Of a DNA stretch of 38,261 nt, positions 31,084-38,261 are shown piece by piece. A program made the position numbers and the translations under genes. The notes beneath the pieces are model-generated. The model saw nothing but the letters and a program-made list of their open reading frames with translations. It did not search any database and was not told the DNA's origin. The first letter of the stretch is position 1. Each line of letters starts with the position of its first letter. The stretch is from NCBI GenBank assembly GCA_045655165.1, contig JAZOOT010000065.1, positions 1 to 38,261 of the forward strand, read 5' to 3'. Source of the DNA: SIG607 sp045655165. Lineage in GTDB: Bacteria; Bacillota; Clostridia; Oscillospirales; Acutalibacteraceae.

Positions 31084-31923
31084 TTAAATTTTTTCAAGGT
31101 CGCGTTTAATTGTTTCTTTAAGTTCTAAAAGCGAAGAAAATTTCTTTTCTTCCCTTAAAAATTCCTTTAAATAAACCCTTATTTCTTTTCCGTACAAATC
31201 ACCCTTAAACCCAATAATATGGGTTTCGGCAAACACTTCTTTTGTTTGGTAGGTGGGTCTTATTCCAACGTTTGTTATACTTTTATATTCTTTGCCGTTT
31301 ATAAAAACACAAGAAGAATAAACACCGAATTTAACCTCTGTATTTTCTTTTGGGTATAGTTGGTTTATTGTGGGAAAACCAATTGTTCTGCCACGCTTGT
31401 CACCTTCTACCACCGGTGCTATAAACGAAAAAGGCGAAACCATTAAACTGTTTGCCTTATTTACTTCACCATTTTTTAAAAGGTTTCGTATAACCGAACT
31501 TGATATAATTTCGCCGCCTGCACGCACAAAAGGAACAACAACAAGGGTTATATTGTTGTTTAAACACAGGTTTTTTAAAAGGTTTATATCCCCTGCCCCG
31601 CCTTTACCAAATGAATAATTTTCACCACAGTAAATTTTGGTTGGGTGATAAGAATTAACAATAGTTTTAAAAAATTCTTCGGCGGGAATATCTTTAACCT
31701 TTAAAAAGTCTAAAAATTCTACCTTGTTTATGCCAAGCGAAAGTATTGTTTCTTCCTTTTTTTTAATATCAGTTAAAGCAATGCCTTTATTTAAAAAGTA
31801 ATATTTTGGGGGCAAACTGAAAACCAAAGCCACAGAAAATTCGTTTTCTGCCGCCATTTTTAACACTTGTTTATGACCGTAATGCACACCGTCAAAAGTT
31901 CCAAGCGCTATTGCAGTTTCCAT
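31084..31923 (-). CDS. ribF: Bifunctional riboflavin kinase/FAD synthetase
   Basis: A 279-residue protein, slightly shorter than the usual ~310. The N-terminal FMN adenylyltransferase domain starts GTFDGVHYGH (8-17) and includes YCGENYSFGKGG. The C-terminal riboflavin kinase domain has GDKRGRTIGFPTIN and VGIRPTY. It turns riboflavin into FMN and then FAD with ATP. AAAGGAGGG precedes the ATG. It lies 12 bases after truB, as in many Firmicutes. Many flavin-dependent enzymes, such as the enoate-reductase-type protein at 2595, would depend on it. Confidence 0.94.
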   Translation of the reverse strand: METAIALGTFDGVHYGHKQVLKMAAENEFSVALVFSLPPKYYFLNKGIALTDIKKKEETILSLGINKVEFLDFLKVKDIPAEEFFKTIVNSYHPTKIYCGENYSFGKGGAGDINLLKNLCLNNNITLVVVPFVRAGGEIISSSVIRNLLKNGEVNKANSLMVSPFSFIAPVVEGDKRGRTIGFPTINQLYPKENTEVKFGVYSSCVFINGKEYKSITNVGIRPTYQTKEVFAETHIIGFKGDLYGKEIRVYLKEFLREEKKFSSLLELKETIKRDLEKI

Positions 31924-31935
31924 ATTTACCCTCCT

Positions 31936-32823
31936 TTAAATAGTATTCAGTACATTTTTAACCTTTAGCAAATTGTTTTCTAAATTTACTTCGCCAAGCC
32001 CTAAAAATATATTGTTATAATTTACCCTTATAACTTCTTTTTCGTTAGCACCGCTTAAATTTAGGCGGTCAAGGGCAAGTTCACCGCCACAAGAAAAGCG
32101 TTTTGCCTGTTTTTCGGTTACGGTAATTTCCTTTAAATGCTGTACCGCAAAGGAACAAGGCAAAATAAATTCGTTTATGTTTTCTTTTGTTAGTTTTTCA
32201 AGCGGAATTGCCTCGCTAATTTTAAAACCCGCAGTTGCGGTGCGTCTTAATTCACACAAGGTTGCAAAACAACCAAGGCGTTCGCCAATATCACGGCAAA
32301 GCGAACGAATATAAGTACCTTTACTGCACCTAACCGAAATTTCGAAGCAGTTATCACCGTCAAGTTCGCTTAAAAGTTCCATACCGAAAATAGTTATATC
32401 ACGGGGTTCGCGTTTAATTTCCTTGCCCTCGCGCGCAAGTTTATAAAGCGGTACACCGTTCTTTTTTATTGCCGAATACATTGGCGGAATTTGTTTTATT
32501 GGGCCTGTAAATTCCTTTAAAACCCGCACAATATCGCTGTTTGTAACATTTACTTGGGCAGTTTTTATAACCTCACCCGTTATGTCTTCGGTATCGGTTG
32601 CTTTGCCAAGCATTATTTTTGCGGTGTATTCTTTATCAGAATCAAGCAAATAAGATGACAGAACCGTTGCCCTGCCAATAAAAATGCCAAGTACACCGGT
32701 TGCCATTGGGTCAAGCGTACCGCTGTGGCCAACGCGTTTTTCACCCGTTAAATGCCTAATTCTTGCCGCCACCGAAAAAGAGGTTAAATCTTTGGGTTTA
32801 TCTATTAGTAGAAATCCCTGCAT
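31936..32823 (-). CDS. truB: tRNA pseudouridine(55) synthase
   Basis: About 295 residues from the ATG at 32823, preceded by GGAGG 6 bases away; the frame is open to 32841. The protein begins MQGFLLIDKPKDLTS and has HSGTLDPMATGVL with the catalytic Asp, then RCSKGTYIRSLCRDIG. TruB makes pseudouridine 55 in the T-loop of tRNAs and acts as a tRNA folding chaperone. The start lies within the end of nrnA (26-base overlap), so the two are coupled. Confidence 0.94.
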   Translation of the reverse strand: MQGFLLIDKPKDLTSFSVAARIRHLTGEKRVGHSGTLDPMATGVLGIFIGRATVLSSYLLDSDKEYTAKIMLGKATDTEDITGEVIKTAQVNVTNSDIVRVLKEFTGPIKQIPPMYSAIKKNGVPLYKLAREGKEIKREPRDITIFGMELLSELDGDNCFEISVRCSKGTYIRSLCRDIGERLGCFATLCELRRTATAGFKISEAIPLEKLTKENINEFILPCSFAVQHLKEITVTEKQAKRFSCGGELALDRLNLSGANEKEVIRVNYNNIFLGLGEVNLENNLLKVKNVLNTI

Positions 32824-33793
32824 CTTTTTCCTCCAAAGCAATTTGCACCTGCTTAAGCAGTTGTTCTTTAACTTCGCTTAAACTGCCTTTAAGTGTACAA
32901 CCTGCCGCTGCTTTATGACCGCCGCCGCCAAGCGCAGCGCAAATTACTGACGCATCGATTCCTGCTTCGGTACGAAGCGAAACACGGTATTCGTTTTCTT
33001 CGCGTTGTTTTATGGTAATGCCCACCAAAACGCCTGCAATACTTCTTGTAATAGCGGCAAGTCCTTCAAGTTCGTTATCCTTGCAACCCGTTTTGCTAAG
33101 CATTTCCTTTGTAACTGACATAACAAAACAGCGGTCATTAAAGTGGAATTCGGCACCGTTCATAGCCGCTTTTTCAAGTGCCAAAACGCGTTTTGATTTT
33201 GTATCAAACATAAGTTTGGCTATTTTAGGCGCGTTAATATTGTAACCGTAAAGTTCGGCTGCAATTTTATGCGTTTTTGCAGTAACATTTGAATATTTAA
33301 ACGAGCCGGTATCGGTGCTGATTCCGGTATACAAGGCAGATGCCATAACTTCGTTAAGTTCAACCTTTAAAAGTTTTAAAAGTTCGTAAATACTTTCGCA
33401 GGTTGCCGAAGCATTTGCATCAAGATAAAGCATTTTTGCATATTTTGTATTTGAAATATGGTGGTCAATGCACAAATCAATCTTGCCATTAAATTCTTCT
33501 GCTAATTTGCCAAGCAACTGCATATCGGCAACGTCAACCGCCAAAACAACCGAAAACTCACCCTTTTTAAGCAAATCTTCACTTAAAAAATATGAATACT
33601 TTTCGGGTATTTCATCGGGACAAACAATAAACGCGTTTTTTCCCATTTTTTTAAGCGCAATAACCAAAGCCGCTGCCGCGCCCAATGTATCACCATCGGG
33701 CGAGGCGTGGCACAATACGCAATAATTATTGTTTTTCTTTAAGAACTTTGCGGTTTCCTTTAAGGTTATTAAATTGTTAGTTTTCTTCTTCAA
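32798..33793 (-). CDS. nrnA: DHH/DHHA1 phosphoesterase (NrnA-type oligoribonuclease/pAp phosphatase)
   Basis: About 331 residues if started at TTG 33793, which has AAAGGTGG 8 bases upstream. Other starts are TTG 33823 and GTG 33805/33802; no ATG fits. Motifs are CHASPDGDTLGAA, VLAVDVAD, CIDHHISNT (the DHH motif), DTGSFKYS and the DHHA1 RNA-binding GGGGHKAAAG. Known: NrnA degrades 2- to 5-nucleotide RNAs and dephosphorylates pAp. It overlaps rbfA slightly and truB by 26 bases. In Firmicutes operons nrnA commonly sits between rbfA and truB. Confidence 0.9.
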   Translation of the reverse strand: MKKKTNNLITLKETAKFLKKNNNYCVLCHASPDGDTLGAAAALVIALKKMGKNAFIVCPDEIPEKYSYFLSEDLLKKGEFSVVLAVDVADMQLLGKLAEEFNGKIDLCIDHHISNTKYAKMLYLDANASATCESIYELLKLLKVELNEVMASALYTGISTDTGSFKYSNVTAKTHKIAAELYGYNINAPKIAKLMFDTKSKRVLALEKAAMNGAEFHFNDRCFVMSVTKEMLSKTGCKDNELEGLAAITRSIAGVLVGITIKQREENEYRVSLRTEAGIDASVICAALGGGGHKAAAGCTLKGSLSEVKEQLLKQVQIALEEKDAGISTNR

Positions 33794-34145
33794 GCGGTTC
33801 ACCACCTTTTGAAAAGGTTTCAATTATAGCCGAAATTTTTGCGCTTTTTGCAAGTGAATCATCGGCAACAAAGCGCACTTCAGGAACCTTGCGCATTTTT
33901 ACACGCGCACCAAGTTCGCGCCTTATATAACCTGCGGCGCTTTTTAATGCCTTTATTGAATCTTTGGTTGCCTGTTCGCCCTCTATTGCGCTAACATAAA
34001 AGGTGGCATAAGAAAGGTCACCACTTACATCAACCTTAATAATGCTAAGCATTTTGCTTACCCTTGGGTCTTTTACTTCCCTTAAAATAGCAGACATAGC
34101 AAGGCGAATATCGGAAGTCAACCTGTCTATTCTAAAACCAGCCAT
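33777..34145 (-). CDS. rbfA: 30S ribosome-binding factor A
   Basis: A 122-residue protein with the RbfA KH-like fold: RIDRLTSDIRLAMSAILREVKDPR near the start (here RIDRLTSDIRLAMS and REVKDPR), VDVSGDLSYATFYVS, and IRRELGARVKMRKVPEVRF. It helps late maturation of the 30S subunit at the 16S 5' end. The start overlaps the infB stop by one base (TAATG), so it is co-translated with IF-2. Confidence 0.95.
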   Translation of the reverse strand: MAGFRIDRLTSDIRLAMSAILREVKDPRVSKMLSIIKVDVSGDLSYATFYVSAIEGEQATKDSIKALKSAAGYIRRELGARVKMRKVPEVRFVADDSLAKSAKISAIIETFSKGGEPLEEEN

Positions 34146-36646
34146 TAATCTCTGTACTCCTCAATAATGAATGCTTCTAAAACGTCGCCAATTTTAATAT
34201 CGGCAAATTTTTCAAGACTAATACCACATTCGTAACCCTGTGCAACTTCTTTTACGTCGTCTTTAAAGCGACGGAGTGATGCAATTGCATCTTCAGCAAT
34301 AACAATACCGTCACGAACAACACGAATAAGGCAATTTCTTGTAACTTTACCGTCGGTTACGTAAGAACCGGCAATTGTGCCAACGTTAGAAATTTTATAG
34401 GTGTCGCGCACTTCAACGTTACCAAGTACAACTTCGCGTGTTTTGGGCGCAAGCATACCTTTCATAGCGGCTTCAATCTCGTTTATACAGTCGTAAATAA
34501 TTCTATAGGTGCGAATATCAACACCGTCTTTTGTGGCGCTTTCCTTTGCAACTGCATCGGGGCGAACATTAAAGCCAACAATAATGGCACCGCTTGTTGA
34601 TGCAAGCATAACGTCGGTTTCGTTAATTGCACCAACACCGCCGTGAATAACCTTAACCTTAACTTCGTCGTTTGAAAGTTTAACAAGCGAATCTTTAACC
34701 GCTTCAACCGAGCCCTGAACGTCGGCCTTAACAATAACGCCAAGTTCTTTTGTTTCGCCTTCGCTAAGTTGCGAAAAGAGATTATCCAAGGTAACTTTGT
34801 TAGCAGAAGCAAACAATTCGTCTTTTTGTTTTTGTTTACGCTGTTCAACAAGTTCACGTGCAAGACGTTCATCGGAAACGGCATCAAAACTGTCGCCTGC
34901 GGCGGGAGTTTCATCAAGGCCTGTAATTTCAACAGGAACCGAAGGTCCTGCTTCTTTAAGCGCCTTGGAATTTTCGTTTGTCATTGTACGAACACGGCCA
35001 ACTGCAGTACCCGCAACAACAATATCGCCCGCATGAAGTGTACCGCCCTGTACCAAAAGGGTTGCAACAGGGCCGCGGCCTTTATCAAGTTTTGCTTCAA
35101 TAACAATACCCTTTGCCTTGCGGTCGGGGTTTGCTTTAAGTTCAAGCATTTCGGCAACAAGAATAATGTTTTCAATTAATGTATCAATACCATCCCTTGT
35201 TTTAGCCGAAACAGGAACGCAAATAATGTCACCGCCCCATTTTTCGGGCACAAGTTCGTGTTCGGTTAACTGTTGCAAAACGCGGTCGGGGTTTGCTTCG
35301 GGTTTATCCATTTTGTTAATTGCAACAATAATTTGCACCCCTGCAACTTTTGCGTGGTTAATTGCTTCAATTGTTTGAGGCATAATACCGTCGTCTGCCG
35401 CAACAACCAAAACCGCAATATCGGTTGCCATTGCACCGCGTTGACGCATTGCTGTAAATGCTGCGTGACCCGGTGTATCAAGGAATGTAAGGTTTTGACC
35501 GCCGTAAGCAACCCTGTAAGCACCAATGTGTTGGGTAATACCACCCGCTTCGGTATCGGTTACCGAACTGTTGCGAATAGCATCAAGAATAGAAGTTTTA
35601 CCGTGGTCAACGTGGCCCATTACAACAACAACGGGGTCTCTGGGCTTTAAGGTTTCTTCGGTATCTTCAAATTCATCCATAATACGCTCTTCAATTGTAA
35701 CAACAACTTCGCGCTTAATACGTGCGCCCATTTCGGTTACAACAATTTCTGCAGTATCATAGTCAATCATTTGGTTAACGGTTGCCATCATACCAAGTTT
35801 TAAAAGTGTTTTAATAACTTCGGCGGCAGTCTTTTTAAGTTGCGAAGCCAAATCACCAACACTAATTTCATCGCCAACCGTAACGGTAATGGGGGTTTTC
35901 TTAATTTTTTCAAGCTGCATACGGCGAAGTTTATCGGCTTCGGTTTCACGCTTTGCACCTTGAGGACGTCTATCCTGCGATTTTTGACGGATTTTTTGTT
36001 TTTGGGTATAGTTATCCTTCATTGAGTTCGCAGGCGCAATACGTTCGTACTTTTCGTTGTATTTTTCAATATCAACATTATTAGAACGTGTATCTACGCG
36101 GCGAATTTCGGCAGGTCCGCGGTTAGGTGCGGCGCCAACGTTTTCTTTTTCGCGTTTTTTAAATGGATTAGGGTCAGACGGTTTGAACTCTTTTTTGGGT
36201 TCATCCTTTTTAACCTCTGCCTTTTTAGGTTCTTCCTTTTTTGGCTCTGCCTTCTTAGGTTCTTCTTTTTTAACCTCGGCCTTTTTGGGCTCTGCTTTTT
36301 TAGGTTGTTCGGCAACCTTTTTTGCCTCGGTTTCTTTTTGCTGCGCTTCTTGAGCCGCCTTTAGTTGCGCAAAAATAGCCATTTGGTCGGCAAGTTTTTT
36401 ATCCTTTTCCGCCTGGCGTTCTGCCGCGTGTTTTTCCCTTGCGTCAGCACCCATAGCAAAATAACTGTCAAAACTTTTAACCGAATGTGCTTTTGTAATA
36501 AGTTCAAAAAGGACATCGAACTCGTTTTGCTCAAGCGAAGCACCGCTTTTCTTTTCAAGCCCCATTTTTTCAAAAATGAAAGTTACTAATTCTTTATTAG
36601 ACCACGCTAAATCTTTAGCCAAATCACTTATTTTAATTTTAGCCAT
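34145..36646 (-). CDS. infB: Translation initiation factor IF-2
   Basis: About 833 residues from the ATG at 36646, 8 bases after AAGGAGG; the TTG 6 bases upstream is rejected. The N-terminal IF2 domain (about 1-55; KISDLAKDLAWSNKEL) is followed by a charged low-complexity linker (about 85-190) made of repeats of the type EPKKAEVKKE, which is common in IF-2. Then come the second N-domain and the GTPase domain (VVVMGHVDHGKTSIL, DTPGHAAF, NKMDKPEAN) and the fMet-tRNA-binding C-domains. It overlaps ylxQ by 8 bases. Confidence 0.97.
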   Translation of the reverse strand: MAKIKISDLAKDLAWSNKELVTFIFEKMGLEKKSGASLEQNEFDVLFELITKAHSVKSFDSYFAMGADAREKHAAERQAEKDKKLADQMAIFAQLKAAQEAQQKETEAKKVAEQPKKAEPKKAEVKKEEPKKAEPKKEEPKKAEVKKDEPKKEFKPSDPNPFKKREKENVGAAPNRGPAEIRRVDTRSNNVDIEKYNEKYERIAPANSMKDNYTQKQKIRQKSQDRRPQGAKRETEADKLRRMQLEKIKKTPITVTVGDEISVGDLASQLKKTAAEVIKTLLKLGMMATVNQMIDYDTAEIVVTEMGARIKREVVVTIEERIMDEFEDTEETLKPRDPVVVVMGHVDHGKTSILDAIRNSSVTDTEAGGITQHIGAYRVAYGGQNLTFLDTPGHAAFTAMRQRGAMATDIAVLVVAADDGIMPQTIEAINHAKVAGVQIIVAINKMDKPEANPDRVLQQLTEHELVPEKWGGDIICVPVSAKTRDGIDTLIENIILVAEMLELKANPDRKAKGIVIEAKLDKGRGPVATLLVQGGTLHAGDIVVAGTAVGRVRTMTNENSKALKEAGPSVPVEITGLDETPAAGDSFDAVSDERLARELVEQRKQKQKDELFASANKVTLDNLFSQLSEGETKELGVIVKADVQGSVEAVKDSLVKLSNDEVKVKVIHGGVGAINETDVMLASTSGAIIVGFNVRPDAVAKESATKDGVDIRTYRIIYDCINEIEAAMKGMLAPKTREVVLGNVEVRDTYKISNVGTIAGSYVTDGKVTRNCLIRVVRDGIVIAEDAIASLRRFKDDVKEVAQGYECGISLEKFADIKIGDVLEAFIIEEYRD

Positions 36647-36944
36647 TAGCAATACCTCCTTCTATAGCTTCGGCAAATCCGTTTTCATTAACCGAAATTA
36701 TGCCGCCCTTATGCCCCGTGGCATGAGAAAGGGTTTCTATTGTATACACCACGGAAATAACCTGTACGCCAAATTTTTCGGCAGTAAAAGATATTTCCTT
36801 TAAACTTTTTTGCGAAATATCACAGGCAACCAAAACACGTTTTGCTTTGCCCTTTTTAACACTTTCCTTTACGGCGTCTGCCCCAAAGGAAAGGTTTCCC
36901 GATTTACTTGCAAAACCAAGCAAAGTTAGTATTTTATCATTCAA
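36639..36944 (-). CDS. ylxQ: L7Ae-type K-turn-binding protein (YlxQ)
   Basis: A 101-residue protein of the L7Ae/L30e fold: KILTLLGFASKSGNLSFGAD, here KILTLLGFASK then SGNLSFGAD, followed by VLVACDISQKS. Known: YlxQ-type proteins bind RNA kink-turns, but the target is often unknown. It overlaps ylxR by 8 bases upstream and infB by 8 bases downstream, so three proteins are coupled. Note that tandem glycine riboswitches carry a kink-turn, so such a protein could touch the 8345-8517 RNA; that link is speculative. Confidence 0.88.
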   Translation of the reverse strand: MNDKILTLLGFASKSGNLSFGADAVKESVKKGKAKRVLVACDISQKSLKEISFTAEKFGVQVISVVYTIETLSHATGHKGGIISVNENGFAEAIEGGIANG

Positions 36945-37203
36945 TACTGTTTAACTCCTTTAAAAGAGTATCGTAAATTTTACTGTCAACCGTCATTTTA
37001 AAAGCGGCATCAATTCGCTTCTTTTTAATTGCCAGTGCCAAACATTCACTCTTTTTGCAAATATACGCGCCCCTGCCCGAAACCTTGCCAACAGTATCAA
37101 TAACTATTTTGTCTTCGGGGGTTTTTACAATTCGTATAAGCTCATTTTTCGGCTTATGCTCTGCACAACCGGCGCATTGCCTTATTGGAATTTTTTTAGC
37201 CAT
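36937..37203 (-). CDS. ylxR: YlxR-family RNA-binding protein (RnpM)
   Basis: An 88-residue protein of the YlxR family (DUF448), with RQCAGCAEHKPKNELIRIV and VSGRGAYICKKSECL, i.e. the conserved CxGC and GRGAY(I/V)C signatures. Known: the Bacillus homologue binds RNase P RNA and modulates RNase P. It is encoded between nusA and ylxQ with a 5-base gap after nusA. Cytoplasmic. Confidence 0.92.
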   Translation of the reverse strand: MAKKIPIRQCAGCAEHKPKNELIRIVKTPEDKIVIDTVGKVSGRGAYICKKSECLALAIKKKRIDAAFKMTVDSKIYDTLLKELNSIE

Positions 37204-37208
37204 ATAAA

Positions 37209-38261
37209 TTATTCCTCTGTTTCTCCGTAAAAGCCGCTTTCGGGGTGAATATCAATTTTCCAGCCCGTTAATCTTGCGGCAAGGCGTACGTTTTGACCTT
37301 TGTTACCAATTGCCAACGAAAGTTGTGAATCGGGAACGGTAACTTTGCAAGATTTTGCTTCTTCATCGGTAATTTCAACCGAAAGCACCTTAGCGGGAGA
37401 TAATGCTTCGCTAATAAATGCAACAGGGTCGGTGCTGTATTTAACAATATCAATTTTTTCGCCTGCAAGTTCTTCAACAATTTTGTTTACACGGCTACCG
37501 TGAGGGCCAATGCAAGCGCCAATTGGGTCAATTTCACTGTTTTGGCTGTAAACTGCAAGTTTTGTTCTGCTGCCTGCCTGACGTGAAACCGCCTTAATTT
37601 CAACTGTACCGTCGAAAATTTCGGGAACTTCAGATTCAAATAAACGCTTAACAAGGCCCGAATGTGTGCGGGAAAGCATTACTCTGGGTCCGCGTTCGGT
37701 TTCCTTAACTTCAACAATGTAAACTTTAACGTGGTCACCTTCGTGAAGAACTTCTTCGGGAACCTGTTCAAGTTTGGGTAAAGTTGCTTCGGCTCTGCCA
37801 ATTAAAAGTGTTGCATTGCCGGTTTTTGGGTCAATACGCTGAACAAGAGCCGAAACAATTTCTTTTGTTTTGCTTTGGAATTCAGCAAGTGTTTGACCGC
37901 GTTCAGCATCGCGCACACCTTGGCGGAAGTTGTTTCTTGAATTTTGTGCAACAACACGGCCGAATTTACGTGGGTCTAATTTAATGTCAACAAAGCCCTG
38001 TTCAACGGCATTTGCATCAATTTTTAAAGCTTCTTCTTCGCTCATTTGGGTGTAAGGATTTTCAACTTCCTTAACAACTTCTTTTCTTGCAACAACACTA
38101 AAAATTCTGTTAACAGGGTCAATGTTGCAAACAACAACGTCGTTTCCGCCGTAATCTTTGCGGGAAGCAACAATAATTGCATCTGCTATTTTTTGCGCAA
38201 TAAATTCTTGCGGAATACCTTTTTCGCTTTCCATTGCCGCAAGAGCATCAAAAAACTCTGC
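37209..38261 (-). CDS. nusA: Transcription factor NusA (5' end beyond the window)
   Basis: 350 residues are visible. The frame stays open to the window edge and reads AEFFDALAAMESEKGIPQEF at its start, so the true start lies just outside, probably one or two codons away; the ATG at 38234 is internal. The parts are the N-terminal polymerase-binding domain (about 1-130), S1 domain (about 135-200; EGDHVKVYIVEV), and KH1/KH2 (about 205-345; DPIGACIGPHGSRVN and SLAIGNKGQNVRLAARLTGW). There is no acidic C-terminal repeat, as usual in Firmicutes. It affects pausing and termination. First visible gene of the operon. Confidence 0.95.
   Translation of the reverse strand, partial: AEFFDALAAMESEKGIPQEFIAQKIADAIIVASRKDYGGNDVVVCNIDPVNRIFSVVARKEVVKEVENPYTQMSEEEALKIDANAVEQGFVDIKLDPRKFGRVVAQNSRNNFRQGVRDAERGQTLAEFQSKTKEIVSALVQRIDPKTGNATLLIGRAEATLPKLEQVPEEVLHEGDHVKVYIVEVKETERGPRVMLSRTHSGLVKRLFESEVPEIFDGTVEIKAVSRQAGSRTKLAVYSQNSEIDPIGACIGPHGSRVNKIVEELAGEKIDIVKYSTDPVAFISEALSPAKVLSVEITDEEAKSCKVTVPDSQLSLAIGNKGQNVRLAARLTGWKIDIHPESGFYGETEE

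Noticed and set aside
34769..35179. 136-codon plus-strand frame opposite infB
   Set aside because: Antisense shadow rich in Cys, Asn and Phe; infB G-domain motifs occupy the minus strand.
38232..38234. ATG at 38234 as the nusA start
   Set aside because: The frame continues upstream to the window edge with a typical NusA N-terminus (AEFFDAL), so this Met is internal.
1..38261. CRISPR arrays, rRNA genes, insertion sequences or complete tRNAs
   Set aside because: No regularly spaced repeats, rRNA-like sequence, transposase frames or whole tRNA cloverleafs were recognised by eye.

Overview
The window looks like a chromosomal segment of a low-GC, Gram-positive, anaerobic Clostridia, most likely Oscillospirales/Ruminococcaceae-like. 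This is inferred from gene content and style, not from a database search. The signs are AT-rich DNA, strong AGGAGG-type ribosome sites, sigma-A promoters, many U-tailed terminators, the Firmicutes nusA-ylxR-ylxQ-infB-rbfA-nrnA-truB-ribF order, a spore-type ytfI-ytfJ pair, a tandem glycine riboswitch, and a flavin/Fe-S enoate-reductase-type enzyme of strict anaerobes.

Layout. 1-575: the C-terminal tail of a tyrosine recombinase running in from the left, a tRNA 3'-end fragment that looks like an attachment site, its terminator, and a GC-richer gene-free stretch holding an inverted Met-tRNA-like piece. 576-1434: ECF sigma factor and a membrane partner. 1571-2434 (minus): metallo-beta-lactamase-fold hydrolase. 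2595-6854: enoate-reductase-like flavoenzyme, a four-helix-bundle protein and the two aconitase-X subunits. 6941-8211: membrane protein plus DUF4097 protein. 8301-10144: tandem glycine riboswitch with terminator and an AGCS-type symporter. 10222-13280: ferritin-like/VIT1 protein, uracil permease and upp. 13328-14977 (minus): NhaC antiporter. 15175-17794: stomatin/slipin, then a cytoplasmic GH28 glycosidase. 17834-20091: PRTase-like protein, Sfp-type transferase, ytfJ and ytfI. 20228-22346: split ThrE exporter and M19 dipeptidase. 22379-24214 (minus): asnB. 24404-27388: secA and a 60-residue protein, each preceded by the same hairpin motif. 27418-29223 (minus): lepA. 29385-30794: polysaccharide deacetylase with Ig-like repeats. 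30826-38261 (minus): one long translation/transcription operon from nusA, cut by the window edge, to ribF and a small membrane protein.

How the parts work together. The riboswitch ties symporter expression to glycine. Uracil permease and Upp form a uracil-salvage pair. The aconitase-X hydro-lyase next to an enoate-reductase-like enzyme suggests a dehydrate-then-reduce module for an unknown hydroxy acid. The nusA-ribF operon carries transcription elongation, initiation factor, ribosome maturation, tRNA modification and flavin synthesis functions.

The most interesting candidate for something undescribed is the leader architecture flanking secA. Two copies of a hairpin with near-identical lower stems but different upper stems (24334-24355 and 27128-27155) are each followed by a stretch complementary to the Shine-Dalgarno sequence of the next gene (secA and the 60-residue protein). 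In the second copy that SD is also the 3' arm of a terminator-like stem.
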